This document shows positions 19,308-26,888 of a stretch of 64,000 bases of DNA, one piece after another. Source of the stretch: Pseudarthrobacter sp. W1I19 (lineage in GTDB: Bacteria; Actinomycetota; Actinomycetes; Actinomycetales; Micrococcaceae). The notes under the pieces are model-generated. The model had not been told where the DNA came from and did not search any database. It worked only from the letters and a program-made list of their open reading frames with translations. The stretch is taken from positions 2,852,001 to 2,916,000 of the forward strand of contig NZ_JAUSZR010000001.1 in the NCBI RefSeq assembly GCF_030817835.1. The letters run 5' to 3'. Position 1 is the first letter of the stretch. The number at the start of each line of letters is the position of its first letter. The position numbers and the translations under genes are program-made.

Positions 19308-19328
19308 GCGGCTTCGCCAGGTAGCCAC

Positions 19329-20864
19329 CTAGACCATGGTGAGGACCATTCCCGGGTCGGCCAGGATGGCACCAACATCGGCAAGGAAGCGCGAGCCCTG
19401 CTCCCCGTCCACCAGGCGGTGGTCGAAGGACAGGCTCAGGGTGAGGACCTGGCGCAGGGCCACCTCGCCCTGGTACTCCCACGGCGTGTTCCGCACGGCG
19501 CCGAGGGCGAGGATGGCGGCTTCCCCCGGGTTGAGGATGGGTGTCCCGGCGTCAATCCCGAACACGCCGATGTTGGTGATGGAGATGGTTCCGCCGGTGA
19601 GGTCAGCCGGTGTGGTTTTGCCGGCCCGCGCAGTTTCCGTCAGTTCAGTGAGCGCGTCTGCCAGCTGAAGGAGTGACAGCGAATGCGCGTCCTTGATGTT
19701 GGGAACGGTCAGTCCCCGGGGCGTGGCGGCTGCGATGCCCAGGTTAACGTAGTTGAAGGTCACGATCTCCTGGTTCGCCTCGTCCCACCGCGCGTTGAGG
19801 GCGGGGTTCCGGCGCAGGGCAATGAGAACGGCCTTCGCTGCCAGGGTAAGCGGCGTCAGCTTGTGTCCGGTGAACTCGCGGCTTCCCTTGAGCCTGGCCA
19901 GCAGCTCCATGGCGGGAGTGACATCCACGGTGAGGAACTCCGTGACGTGCGGCGCGGTGAAGGCGCTCTGCACCATGGCGGCTGCCGTGAACTTCCGTAC
20001 CCCCTTGATGGGCGTCCGGGTTTCCCGCTCCTGGCCTGGCTGAACGCCGGCCCGGGGAACTGTTTCCCGTCCAGGCGAGCCGACGTCCGCGGACTGTCCC
20101 TCCATAAAGTGCTGGACGTCCTCGCGGGTGATCAGTCCTTGCGGTCCCGTTCCAGGGACCACTTCCAGGTTCACACCAAGGTCACGGGCCAACTTCCGCA
20201 CCGGCGGTGTGGAGCGGGGCCGGGTTTCAAGACGCCGGGTTTCGACAGGCCCGGTTTCGACAGGCTCGGTTTCGACAGGCTCAACCACCGGCGACCGGGT
20301 TTCGGCTGCGTCAACCACCGAAGGCTTGCTTTCAGCAGGCTCGGTCTCGGCAGGCTCAACCACCGAAGGCTTGCTTTCAGCAGGCTCGGTTTCGGCAGGC
20401 TCAACCCCCGGAGACTTGGTTTCTGCAGGGTCAACCACCGTGGCAAGGTTGCGTTGGCGCCGCACCGGCCGGTCGGAACTTTCGACGACGGCCCCATACC
20501 CCACCAGGTTCGGTTCCCTTTTGGCCGCTGCCGGCTCCTGCTCCGGATCCGGCTTCTGCCCCGCGGGGGACGACGTGGGGGTGACGGGCCGAGAGGAGGA
20601 GGTCCCGGCGTCGTCCGCCACTTCAAACGAGACGATGGGCTTGCCCACCTCTACGATGGTGCCGGGCTGCTCGTGCAATTCTTTGATGACGCCGGCAAAA
20701 GGGGACGGAAGCTCCACCACGGCCTTGGCGGTTTCCACCTCGGCGATCACCTGGTTCAGGCTGACGGTATCCCCCACGCCTACTTTCCAGCTGAGGATTT
20801 CCGATTCGGTAAGTCCCTCGCCCAGGTCGGGGAGCCGGAATTCCTTGATCATGGTGCCGCTCAT
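19329..20864 (-). CDS. Dihydrolipoamide acyltransferase (E2) of the branched-chain 2-oxoacid dehydrogenase
   Basis: 511 aa. The lipoyl domain is at 5-80 with K47 in VETAKAVVELP as the lipoylated lysine. A very long Pro/Glu/Thr linker (about 85-215) follows, then the peripheral subunit-binding domain (about 218-250, VRKLARDLGVNLEVVPGTG) and the acyltransferase domain (280-511) with active-site H482 and D486 in FDHRLVDG. It transfers the acyl group to CoA, giving isovaleryl-, isobutyryl- and 2-methylbutyryl-CoA. ATGA overlap with E1 beta. The linker repeats resemble a dispersed DNA repeat (separate entry). No E3 gene is present here. Confidence 0.93.
   Translation of the reverse strand: MSGTMIKEFRLPDLGEGLTESEILSWKVGVGDTVSLNQVIAEVETAKAVVELPSPFAGVIKELHEQPGTIVEVGKPIVSFEVADDAGTSSSRPVTPTSSPAGQKPDPEQEPAAAKREPNLVGYGAVVESSDRPVRRQRNLATVVDPAETKSPGVEPAETEPAESKPSVVEPAETEPAESKPSVVDAAETRSPVVEPVETEPVETGPVETRRLETRPRSTPPVRKLARDLGVNLEVVPGTGPQGLITREDVQHFMEGQSADVGSPGRETVPRAGVQPGQERETRTPIKGVRKFTAAAMVQSAFTAPHVTEFLTVDVTPAMELLARLKGSREFTGHKLTPLTLAAKAVLIALRRNPALNARWDEANQEIVTFNYVNLGIAAATPRGLTVPNIKDAHSLSLLQLADALTELTETARAGKTTPADLTGGTISITNIGVFGIDAGTPILNPGEAAILALGAVRNTPWEYQGEVALRQVLTLSLSFDHRLVDGEQGSRFLADVGAILADPGMVLTMV
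20222..20440. repeat. Array of GTTTCGACAGGCTCAACCACCG-like units inside the E2 gene
   Basis: About nine diverged units built on GTTTCGACAGGCTCAACC or its shorter form GTTTCGACAGGCTC follow one another in the linker of E2 (for instance 20237-20250, 20253-20267, 20268-20290, 20328-20344, 20358-20364, 20376-20400 and 20418-20440). Translated on the minus strand they give V-E-P-A-E-T-E-type repeats. The core resembles a repeat I remember as scattered between genes of many actinobacteria. Confidence 0.7.
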
Positions 20865-21871
20865 CCTTCCAGCCCGCTGAGTGAGTTCGGCCGGCCCAGG
20901 GCACGGTCCACGCCATCGAGGATCCGGTCCAGGCCCGGCAGGTGGTGCATCTCCAGCTTCGAATAGGGGTAGGGGATGTCGAAGCCGGTGACCCGGACCG
21001 GGGCCGCCTCAAGGTAGTAGAAGCAGCGTTCGGTGATACTGGCTGCCACCTCGGCACCCAGGCCGCCCGACTGGCCGGCTTCATGCGTCACCACCAGGCG
21101 GCCGGTCTTGCGGACGGACGCAACAACGGTGCGGTAGTCCACCGGCGACAGCGAACGCAGGTCGATGACCTCGATGGAGATCCCTTCATCGGCAGCGGCT
21201 ATAGCGGCATCCCGGGCAGTCTTGACCAACGGGCCGTAGGCCACGAGGGTGACGTGGGTGCCGTCGGTGACAACACGGGCCTGATCCATGGGAGCGGCTG
21301 TCCGCGGATCAACGGACTCGTCCACCTCACCTTTGTCGTGGTAGCGGCGCTTGGGCTCGAAGTACAGCACGGGGTCGTCGCAGGAGATGGCTTGCTGGAT
21401 GACCGTGTGGGCGTCCTGCGGGTTGGACACAGTCACCACGCGCAGGCCTGAAGTATGCGTGAAGTAGGCTTCCGGCGACTCGGAGTGGTGTTCGGGCGAG
21501 CCGATGCCGCCGCCGAACGGGATCCTGATGGTGATGGGCATCTTGACGGCGCCGCGGGTGCGGTAGTGCAGCTTGGCCACCTGGCTGACGATCTGGTCGA
21601 ATGCGGGATAGATAAAGCCGTCGAACTGGATTTCCACCACGGGGCGGTAGCCGCGGTAGGCCAGTCCCACGGCCGTCCCCACAATGGCCGATTCAGCCAG
21701 GGGCGTGTCCACAACACGGTGCTTGCCGAAATCTTTCTGCAGTCCGTCGGTCACCCTGAACACACCGCCCAGTGCCCCGATGTCCTCGCCGAGGAGGACC
21801 ACTTTGGGATCGTTTTCCAAAGACTTGCGCAGGCCGGTGTTAATGGCGCGGGCAAAGGTCATCTGGGTCAT
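20861..21871 (-). CDS. 2-oxoacid dehydrogenase E1 component, beta subunit
   Basis: 336 aa thiamine-diphosphate enzyme subunit. Signatures: NDPKVVLLGEDIGALGGVFRVT, DTPLAESAIVGTAVGLA, PVVEIQFDGFIYPAFDQIVSQ, RIPFGGGIGSPEHHSES and DLRSLSPVDYRTV. With the alpha subunit it decarboxylates 2-oxoisocaproate, 2-oxoisovalerate and 2-oxo-3-methylvalerate. Its ATG shares one base with the alpha-subunit stop (TGATG), and its stop overlaps the E2 start. The branched-chain role is inferred from the adjoining Lrp-type regulator and leucine operon. Confidence 0.94.
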   Translation of the reverse strand: MTQMTFARAINTGLRKSLENDPKVVLLGEDIGALGGVFRVTDGLQKDFGKHRVVDTPLAESAIVGTAVGLAYRGYRPVVEIQFDGFIYPAFDQIVSQVAKLHYRTRGAVKMPITIRIPFGGGIGSPEHHSESPEAYFTHTSGLRVVTVSNPQDAHTVIQQAISCDDPVLYFEPKRRYHDKGEVDESVDPRTAAPMDQARVVTDGTHVTLVAYGPLVKTARDAAIAAADEGISIEVIDLRSLSPVDYRTVVASVRKTGRLVVTHEAGQSGGLGAEVAASITERCFYYLEAAPVRVTGFDIPYPYSKLEMHHLPGLDRILDGVDRALGRPNSLSGLEG

Positions 21872-23064
21872 CAGCGTGCACCTTCTTCTGACACGGCTTC
21901 TGCGGGATCACCGAAGGAAGCCAGGTAACGGGCGTAATGGTCCTGCTGCCGGTCCAGCCAGGAATTGGGCGTGCTGTAAACGTGCTTGAAAACGTCCAGC
22001 GGCTGCGGGTCCGGCATGGTGGTGCAGCCCCTGCGCATTTCCCGGGCCACGGCGTCGGCCTTGTCCCGGACCTGCTGCTGCAGTTCTGCCGTGAGCAGGC
22101 CTTTGCGGTCCAGGAGCGCCGCAACACGGCTGACCGGATCCTTTGCCGCCCAGTCCTCGAGTTCGTTGGCATCGCGGTAGCGGGTGGGATCGTCCGCTGT
22201 GGTGTGCGGACCCATCCGGTAGCTGACTGCCTCGATGAAGGTGGGACCGCCGCCGCGCCGGGCCCGGTCCAGCGCAACCCTGGTGGCGGCCATCACGGCC
22301 AGGACGTCGTTCCCATCCACCCGGAGGCTGGGGATGCCGAACCCTGTGGCCCTGTCCGCCAGCTGGATGTGCGACTGAAGCCGGACCGGTTCGGAAATGG
22401 CCCAGTGATTGTTCGTACAGAAAAACACCACCGGCACCTGGAAGCTCGCGGCAAAAACCATGGCCTCATTGAGGTCACCTTCACTGGTGGCGCCGTCGCC
22501 GAAGTAGGTCACGGCGGCCGAATCCGCGCCATCATTTTGGATTCCCATGGCATAGCCGGTGGCGTGCAGGGTCTGGGCACCGATGATGATCTGCGGCGTG
22601 GCCATGTTGATGGAGTACGGATCCCAGCCGGAGGAGGCATTTCCGCGCCAAACCCTCACGATGTCAGTGAGGTCTACGCCCCTGCAGTAGGCGACGCCGT
22701 TTTCACGGTAGCTGGAGAACACAAAGTCGTCCTCGCGAAGGGCCCGCCCGGAACCGATCTGTGCGGCTTCCTGACCCAGCAGCGGGGGCCACAAGGCGAG
22801 CTCACCCTGCCGCTGCAGGGCTGTGGCTTCGACGTCGATGCGACGGATGACGGTCATGTCCTCGAAGAGCGAGCACAGGTGGTCGTCGGTGATGTCCTGC
22901 AACCAGGGATCGAATTCGGGGTGGCTGACGCGTTCCCCGGAAGGGGTGATCAGCTGGACAAGTCCACTTGTCCGCCCGGGGGGTTCAGCGGGACCGCCCG
23001 CGCCGGTGAAATCAGCAGCGATGGGGGCACTTGCGCTGCCTTGGCCCATTCCGTCTGTAGACAC
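21871..23064 (-). CDS. 2-oxoacid dehydrogenase E1 component, alpha subunit
   Basis: 397 aa. The ThDP-binding motif is seen as YFGDGATSEGDLNEAMVFAASFQVPVVFFC (GDG at about 210, interrupted here by family-standard spacing), followed by WAISEP and RVDGNDVLAV, and by SYRMGPHTTADDPTRYRD with the conserved regulatory-loop His. First gene of the E1 alpha-E1 beta-E2 operon. The 174-bp gap to the divergent Lrp/AsnC gene carries a perfect CRP-type palindrome and a second palindrome. Confidence 0.94.
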   Translation of the reverse strand: MSTDGMGQGSASAPIAADFTGAGGPAEPPGRTSGLVQLITPSGERVSHPEFDPWLQDITDDHLCSLFEDMTVIRRIDVEATALQRQGELALWPPLLGQEAAQIGSGRALREDDFVFSSYRENGVAYCRGVDLTDIVRVWRGNASSGWDPYSINMATPQIIIGAQTLHATGYAMGIQNDGADSAAVTYFGDGATSEGDLNEAMVFAASFQVPVVFFCTNNHWAISEPVRLQSHIQLADRATGFGIPSLRVDGNDVLAVMAATRVALDRARRGGGPTFIEAVSYRMGPHTTADDPTRYRDANELEDWAAKDPVSRVAALLDRKGLLTAELQQQVRDKADAVAREMRRGCTTMPDPQPLDVFKHVYSTPNSWLDRQQDHYARYLASFGDPAEAVSEEGAR

Positions 23065-23156
23065 GATAGCCGCAACCTCTCACGTCGTTGACCTGCGGAT
23101 TCCGGGACTTGTGGTCCCACCGCCGCCGGCCTTCCGGGCGCCGTTGCCCCGGATAC

Positions 23157-23172
23157 TGTGACCCTACTCACA
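23157..23172. promoter_or_regulatory. Perfect CRP/GlxR-type site in the bkd-type promoter region
   Basis: TGTGACCCTACTCACA matches TGTGA-N6-TCACA at all 10 positions. It is centred 100 nt before the E1 alpha start and 74 nt before the Lrp start. This is the best of four such sites in the window. Confidence 0.65.
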
Positions 23173-23182
23173 ATGCTCATTG
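23171..23182. promoter_or_regulatory. CAATG-CT-CATTG palindrome, possible Lrp-type operator
   Basis: A perfect 5-bp inverted repeat that overlaps the CRP-type site by 2 nt. A related half-site (GAATGCTC) lies at about 23212, and a looser palindrome TTGCGCATTATGCAA lies over the Lrp start itself. The arrangement fits a feed-forward Lrp/AsnC regulator acting on both divergent genes. Confidence 0.45.
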
Positions 23183-23238
23183 GGTACAACCACCGCGGCC
23201 GTCGCTGAGCAGAATGCTCTGTCTGGAGGCGTGAGACG

Positions 23239-23730
23239 GTGCTAACGTTGCGCATTATGCAAGCTTTGGATGGCACTGATACCCGGCTGCTCTCGGCCCT
23301 GGCCCAAGACCCCCGGCGGACGGTAGTGGCCCTTGCCCAGAAGCTGGGACTGTCCAGGAACACTGTGCAGGCCCGGATGGCCCAGCTGGAGAAAAAGCAC
23401 GTGTTCCTGTCCTTCGAACGCCGGATCAATCCTGCGTCCCTGGGCTACCCGCTGATGGCATTTATTTCTGTCCACGTCCAGCAGCAAAAGCTGGCGCAGT
23501 TGGCCAAGGACCTGGCCGACGTCCCCGAAATCCTGGAAGGCTACGGCCTCACAGGCTCCGCCGACCTGCTGCTTCGTGTGGTGGCACTGGACGCGGAGGA
23601 TCTCTTCCGGATCAACGGAAAGATCCTCGCCTGCGACGGCGTGGACCGCACGGACACGGCCCTGGCCATGGGGGAACTCATCCCGTTCCGGGTCCAGCCC
23701 CTGCTCGAGCGGGGGTCGCAGGGCGCTTAG
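23239..23730 (+). CDS. Lrp/AsnC family transcriptional regulator (BkdR-like)
   Basis: 163 aa. HTH in the first 60 residues (LDGTDTRLLSALAQDPRRTV, LAQKLGLSRNTVQARMAQLE) and a RAM/ligand domain in about 75-155 (VSVHVQ-like ISVHVQQQKLAQLAKDL, VPEILEGYGLTGSADLLLRVVA). GTG at 23239 has GGAGG nine bases upstream; ATG at 23257 would still keep the HTH. Its divergence from a branched-chain oxoacid dehydrogenase operon is the classic bkdR layout, so it probably senses a branched-chain amino acid and activates that operon. Confidence 0.88.
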   Translation: MLTLRIMQALDGTDTRLLSALAQDPRRTVVALAQKLGLSRNTVQARMAQLEKKHVFLSFERRINPASLGYPLMAFISVHVQQQKLAQLAKDLADVPEILEGYGLTGSADLLLRVVALDAEDLFRINGKILACDGVDRTDTALAMGELIPFRVQPLLERGSQGA

Positions 23731-23928
23731 CAGTCCCCCCGCTGTTGCCGAAGCAGGCCCCTGCCCCAGGGACGGGCGTCCGGCACGCACTCACCCCGGC
23801 TTGGGATGGGCCGCCATAAAGTACGGCGCCACGCCCGCCCGCTATAGGCTGTTGCGAGTTATCCACGGGTGCCGTTCGCTGGCCCCGCGACCAGGCGATG
23901 CATTGCAACCCGCCGGAAAGGCTCCATC

Positions 23929-24612
23929 TTGGGCAATCCTCAGGAACCGTACCAGCCGGGAGAACCCGGTGACGCCCCGCAGCAGCAGTTTGTACCCGCA
24001 CAGCAGGCGCGGGTGCGCAGCGGACAGGCCTACGGGGCTCCCGCCGGTGCTTACCAAAATCCCGCCAGCGCTTACCGAAATCCCGCCAGCGCCAACGAGG
24101 CTCCCGCCGGCGCTAACCGGGGTCCCGCCGCCGGATACCCGGAAGCCACTCCCTTCGGCCTGCCGGGCCAGCAGCCTCCGGCTAAGGGCCGGCGCAGGCT
24201 CTGGGTCATCCTTGGCAGCATCGGCGGTGTCCTGCTGCTCGTGATCCTGGGGATCGTCATCCTGGTGAACGTGGTGGGCAGCGCCACCAACCAGGCACGG
24301 GGCCTTGCCGACGGTTTCACCCAACTGGTCATCGAAGGCGAAAATTCCAAAGCCTATGACGACTACCTCGACCCCGCCCTGCAGGAGCAGCTGTCCAAGG
24401 AAGCCTTCATCACCGGCGTCGAAAGCCTGGACATGAACGGCTCCTGCAAGCCGTCCTACAACGACCCCAAGGTGAGCACCGAAAATGGCGTCAAGGCCGC
24501 GGACGTGGCCGGCGTCATCACCTGTGACGGCAAGGAAGTGGATCTTGCCTACCGGTTCGAAGGCACGGACCAGCTGAAGATGACGAACATCAAACTCCGG
24601 CCCAAGGCTTAG
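23929..24612 (+). CDS. Hypothetical single-pass membrane protein with repeat-rich N-terminus
   Basis: About 227 aa. A disordered Gln/Pro/Ala N-terminus (about 1-80) contains diverged A-Y-R-N-P-A-S-A repeats; a basic RRR precedes one membrane helix (about residues 89-112, VILGSIGGVLLLVILGIVILVNV), and an extracellular DUF4878-like domain follows with a Cys pair (GSCKP and ITCDG). TTG at 23929 with GGAAAGG upstream was chosen because codons before it look non-coding; GTG 23869 is the alternative. The N-terminal half would be cytoplasmic. Function unknown. Confidence 0.75.
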   Translation: MGNPQEPYQPGEPGDAPQQQFVPAQQARVRSGQAYGAPAGAYQNPASAYRNPASANEAPAGANRGPAAGYPEATPFGLPGQQPPAKGRRRLWVILGSIGGVLLLVILGIVILVNVVGSATNQARGLADGFTQLVIEGENSKAYDDYLDPALQEQLSKEAFITGVESLDMNGSCKPSYNDPKVSTENGVKAADVAGVITCDGKEVDLAYRFEGTDQLKMTNIKLRPKA

Positions 24613-24637
24613 CCCCAGGCAGGACCAGGAACACAAA

Positions 24638-24673
24638 AGAGCCTCCGCGCCCGTAGCGCAGAGGCTCTTTTTG
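24638..24673. terminator. Rho-independent terminator
   Basis: AGAGCCTC (24638-24645) pairs with GAGGCTCT (24661-24668), with a partly paired CGCG-rich loop, followed by TTTTTG on the plus strand and preceded by AAAA, so it can work in both directions. It separates the membrane-protein gene from the convergent symporter. Confidence 0.9.
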
Positions 24674-24719
24674 TTGCCTGTGTAGAGGGGTCAGGTCCGG
24701 AAGCCCGCGCGTCCCGGGG

Positions 24720-26336
24720 TCAGTGGTTGACCGCTTTCTCGGCACCCACACCGGTGAGGGACCGGACCTCCATCTCGGCCTGCTTGGCGGTGTCTTCGCG
24801 CTTCTTGTCCAGGACGGTTCCGAGCCAGCCGAGCAGGAATGCCAGCGGGATGGACACAATGCCCGGGTTGCTGAGCGGGAACAGCGCGAAGTTGGCGTCC
24901 TTGATCATGGACGTCGCTCCGCCGGAAACCACCGGCGAGAAGATGATCAGCACGATCGCCGCACCCAGCCCGCCGTACATGCTCCACACCGCACCCTGCG
25001 TGGTGAACCTCCGCCAGAACAATGAGTAGATGATGGTGGGCAGGTTGGCCGAGGCGGCAACGGCGAAGGCCAGGGCCACCAGGAACGCCACGTTCTGCCC
25101 GTTGGCGAGGATGCCGCCCAGGATGGCGAGGATGCCGATGACCACCACGGTGCGCCGGGCCACCCTGACTTCAGTGTCGGCGTCGGCCTTGCCCTTGGCG
25201 ATGACGTTGGCGTAGATGTCATGTGCGAAGGACGCCGCGGCGGTGATGGTCAGGCCGGCCACAACGGCGAGGATGGTAGCGAAGGCCACCGCCGAAATGA
25301 AGCCCAGCAGCAACGGGCCGCCCAGGTGGAAGGCCAGCAGGGGTGCCGCCGCATTCACGCCGCCCGGCGCGGTCTTGATGGTGTCCGCACCCACCAGCGC
25401 GGCCGCACCGTAGCCGAGCACCAGGGTGAAGAGGTAAAAGAGCCCGATCAGCCAGATGGACCACACCACGGACTTGCGGGCTTCCTTGGCCGTGGGGACC
25501 GTGTAGAAGCGCATCAGCACATGCGGCAGGGCAGCAGTGCCCAGGACCAGTGCCAGGCCCAGGGACATAAAGTCCAGCTTGGACGTCTCGGTCTTGCCGT
25601 ACTGCAACCCGGGGTTCAGGACGGCCGGGTTGTTGGCCGTCTCCACCGCACCACCCAGCAGGGCCGAGAGGTTGAAGCCGTAAATGGCCAGGACCCAGAA
25701 GGTCATCACGGCCGCGCCCGCGATAAGCAGGATGGCTTTGATGATCTGCACCCACGTGGTGCCCTTCATGCCGCCGATGAGCACGTACATAATCATCAGG
25801 GCGCCGACGACGATGATCACCAATGCCTGTCCGCCCCAGTCGCTGATGCCCAGGAGCAGGGAGATCAAGCTTCCGGCGCCTGCCATTTGGGCCAGCAGGT
25901 AGAAGAAGCAGACGGCGAGGGTGGAGATGGCGGCGGCGATGCGGACCGGCCGCTGCTTGAGCCGGAAGGACAGGACGTCTGCCATGGTGAACTTGCCCGT
26001 GTTGCGCAGGAGTTCTGCAACCAGCAGCAGCGCCACCAGCCAGGCCACCAGGAAGCCGATGGAGTACATAAAACCGTCGTAGCCGTTGATGGCAATGGCG
26101 CCGGTGATACCCAGGAACGAGGCGGCCGAGAGGTAGTCCCCCGCGATGGCGGTTCCGTTCTGGGAGCCGGTGAAGGAGCGGCCGGCCGCGTAGTAGTCAG
26201 CTGCCGTCTTGTTGTTGCGGCTGGCGCGGAACACAATCACCATGGTCACGGCGACGAACAGGCCGAAAATGCCCATGTTCAGCAGGGTGGTGTCCTTCAG
26301 TGCGGCGACATCAACCGCTGCAAGTACGTTGATCAT
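24720..26336 (-). CDS. Sodium:solute symporter, acetate/monocarboxylate type (ActP-like)
   Basis: 538 aa, about 13-14 membrane helices, SSS family. Signatures: DYYAAGRSFTGSQNGTAIAGDYLSAASFLGITGAIA, then GGMKGTTWVQIIKAILL and LPHVLMRFYTVPTAKEARKSV, all characteristic of cation/acetate symporters. It imports acetate or related short acids with a cation. The start overlaps the stop of the DUF485 gene (ATGA), the standard YjcH-ActP pairing. The C-terminal region after 510 is charged and cytoplasmic. Confidence 0.92.
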   Translation of the reverse strand: MINVLAAVDVAALKDTTLLNMGIFGLFVAVTMVIVFRASRNNKTAADYYAAGRSFTGSQNGTAIAGDYLSAASFLGITGAIAINGYDGFMYSIGFLVAWLVALLLVAELLRNTGKFTMADVLSFRLKQRPVRIAAAISTLAVCFFYLLAQMAGAGSLISLLLGISDWGGQALVIIVVGALMIMYVLIGGMKGTTWVQIIKAILLIAGAAVMTFWVLAIYGFNLSALLGGAVETANNPAVLNPGLQYGKTETSKLDFMSLGLALVLGTAALPHVLMRFYTVPTAKEARKSVVWSIWLIGLFYLFTLVLGYGAAALVGADTIKTAPGGVNAAAPLLAFHLGGPLLLGFISAVAFATILAVVAGLTITAAASFAHDIYANVIAKGKADADTEVRVARRTVVVIGILAILGGILANGQNVAFLVALAFAVAASANLPTIIYSLFWRRFTTQGAVWSMYGGLGAAIVLIIFSPVVSGGATSMIKDANFALFPLSNPGIVSIPLAFLLGWLGTVLDKKREDTAKQAEMEVRSLTGVGAEKAVNH

Positions 26337-26713
26337 TTGTTGGCTCCTCCCACTCGCTTGCCGTGCTTATCGAATTCGTGACCCTCGATTTCGTCCCGGA
26401 TCTCCTTGGCGATGGGGTCAAGGCGTTTGTTGGAGTAGTGGACATACCAGCCGGTGATGGCAAACGTGGATACGAACTGGAGCAGGCCGAAGATCAGGCC
26501 GATGTTGATGTTGCCCCAGACCTTGGTGGACATAAAGCCCACGGCGTAGTCCGCCAGCAGGACGTAGGCGAAATACCACAGCAGGAATGCCACTGCCATG
26601 GGGAAGACAAAGCTGCGGTGACGCTTGCGCAGTTCCTGGAACTGCCCGGTCGACTGGACCTGTTCAAAGTCCACGGACGCCGCTGCGTCCGGAGTGTGGG
26701 CCTCGTTACCCAT
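26333..26713 (-). CDS. DUF485 family membrane protein (YjcH-like)
   Basis: 126 aa with two hydrophobic helices (about residues 36-58 and 72-94) between charged ends; the core ELRKRHRSFVFPMAVAFLLWY and NIGLIFGLLQFVSTFAITGWY match DUF485. It is invariably paired with ActP-type symporters, and here too its stop overlaps the symporter start. Probably an accessory subunit. First gene of the symporter operon; the CRP-like site lies about 67 nt upstream. Confidence 0.9.
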   Translation of the reverse strand: MGNEAHTPDAAASVDFEQVQSTGQFQELRKRHRSFVFPMAVAFLLWYFAYVLLADYAVGFMSTKVWGNINIGLIFGLLQFVSTFAITGWYVHYSNKRLDPIAKEIRDEIEGHEFDKHGKRVGGANK

Positions 26714-26760
26714 CGTTCCTCCTCATTGAGACTTGCCTTGACACACCCCATCCCGGACAG

Positions 26761-26797
26761 GGAAACCACAAGTGTGACTGCAATCACTTTGCTTTCC
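26761..26797. promoter_or_regulatory. CRP/GlxR-type site nested in two inverted repeats, between symporter operon and lytS
   Basis: TGTGACTGCAATCACT (26773-26788) matches TGTGA-N6-TCACA at 9 of 10. Around it AAGTG (26770-26774) pairs with CACTT (26785-26789), and GGAAA (26761-26765) pairs with TTTCC (26793-26797). It lies 67 nt before the DUF485 gene and 108 nt before the sensor kinase. Confidence 0.6.
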
Positions 26798-26888
26798 GGA
26801 ATGCACCAGACGCCATACCTGGCCCCGCCGGCGTCGCTCAACGGTCGGGATGCTGCGACAAACGGCACCCGCCGCTACGCTGGGCACC

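Noticed and set aside
20222..20440. E2 linker repeats as a frameshifted or damaged region
   Set aside because: The frame is kept throughout, and both flanking domains are complete with their active residues.
23857..23868. TTATCCACG as a DnaA box and possible origin
   Set aside because: Single 8/9 match, with no cluster of boxes and no dnaA/dnaN genes.
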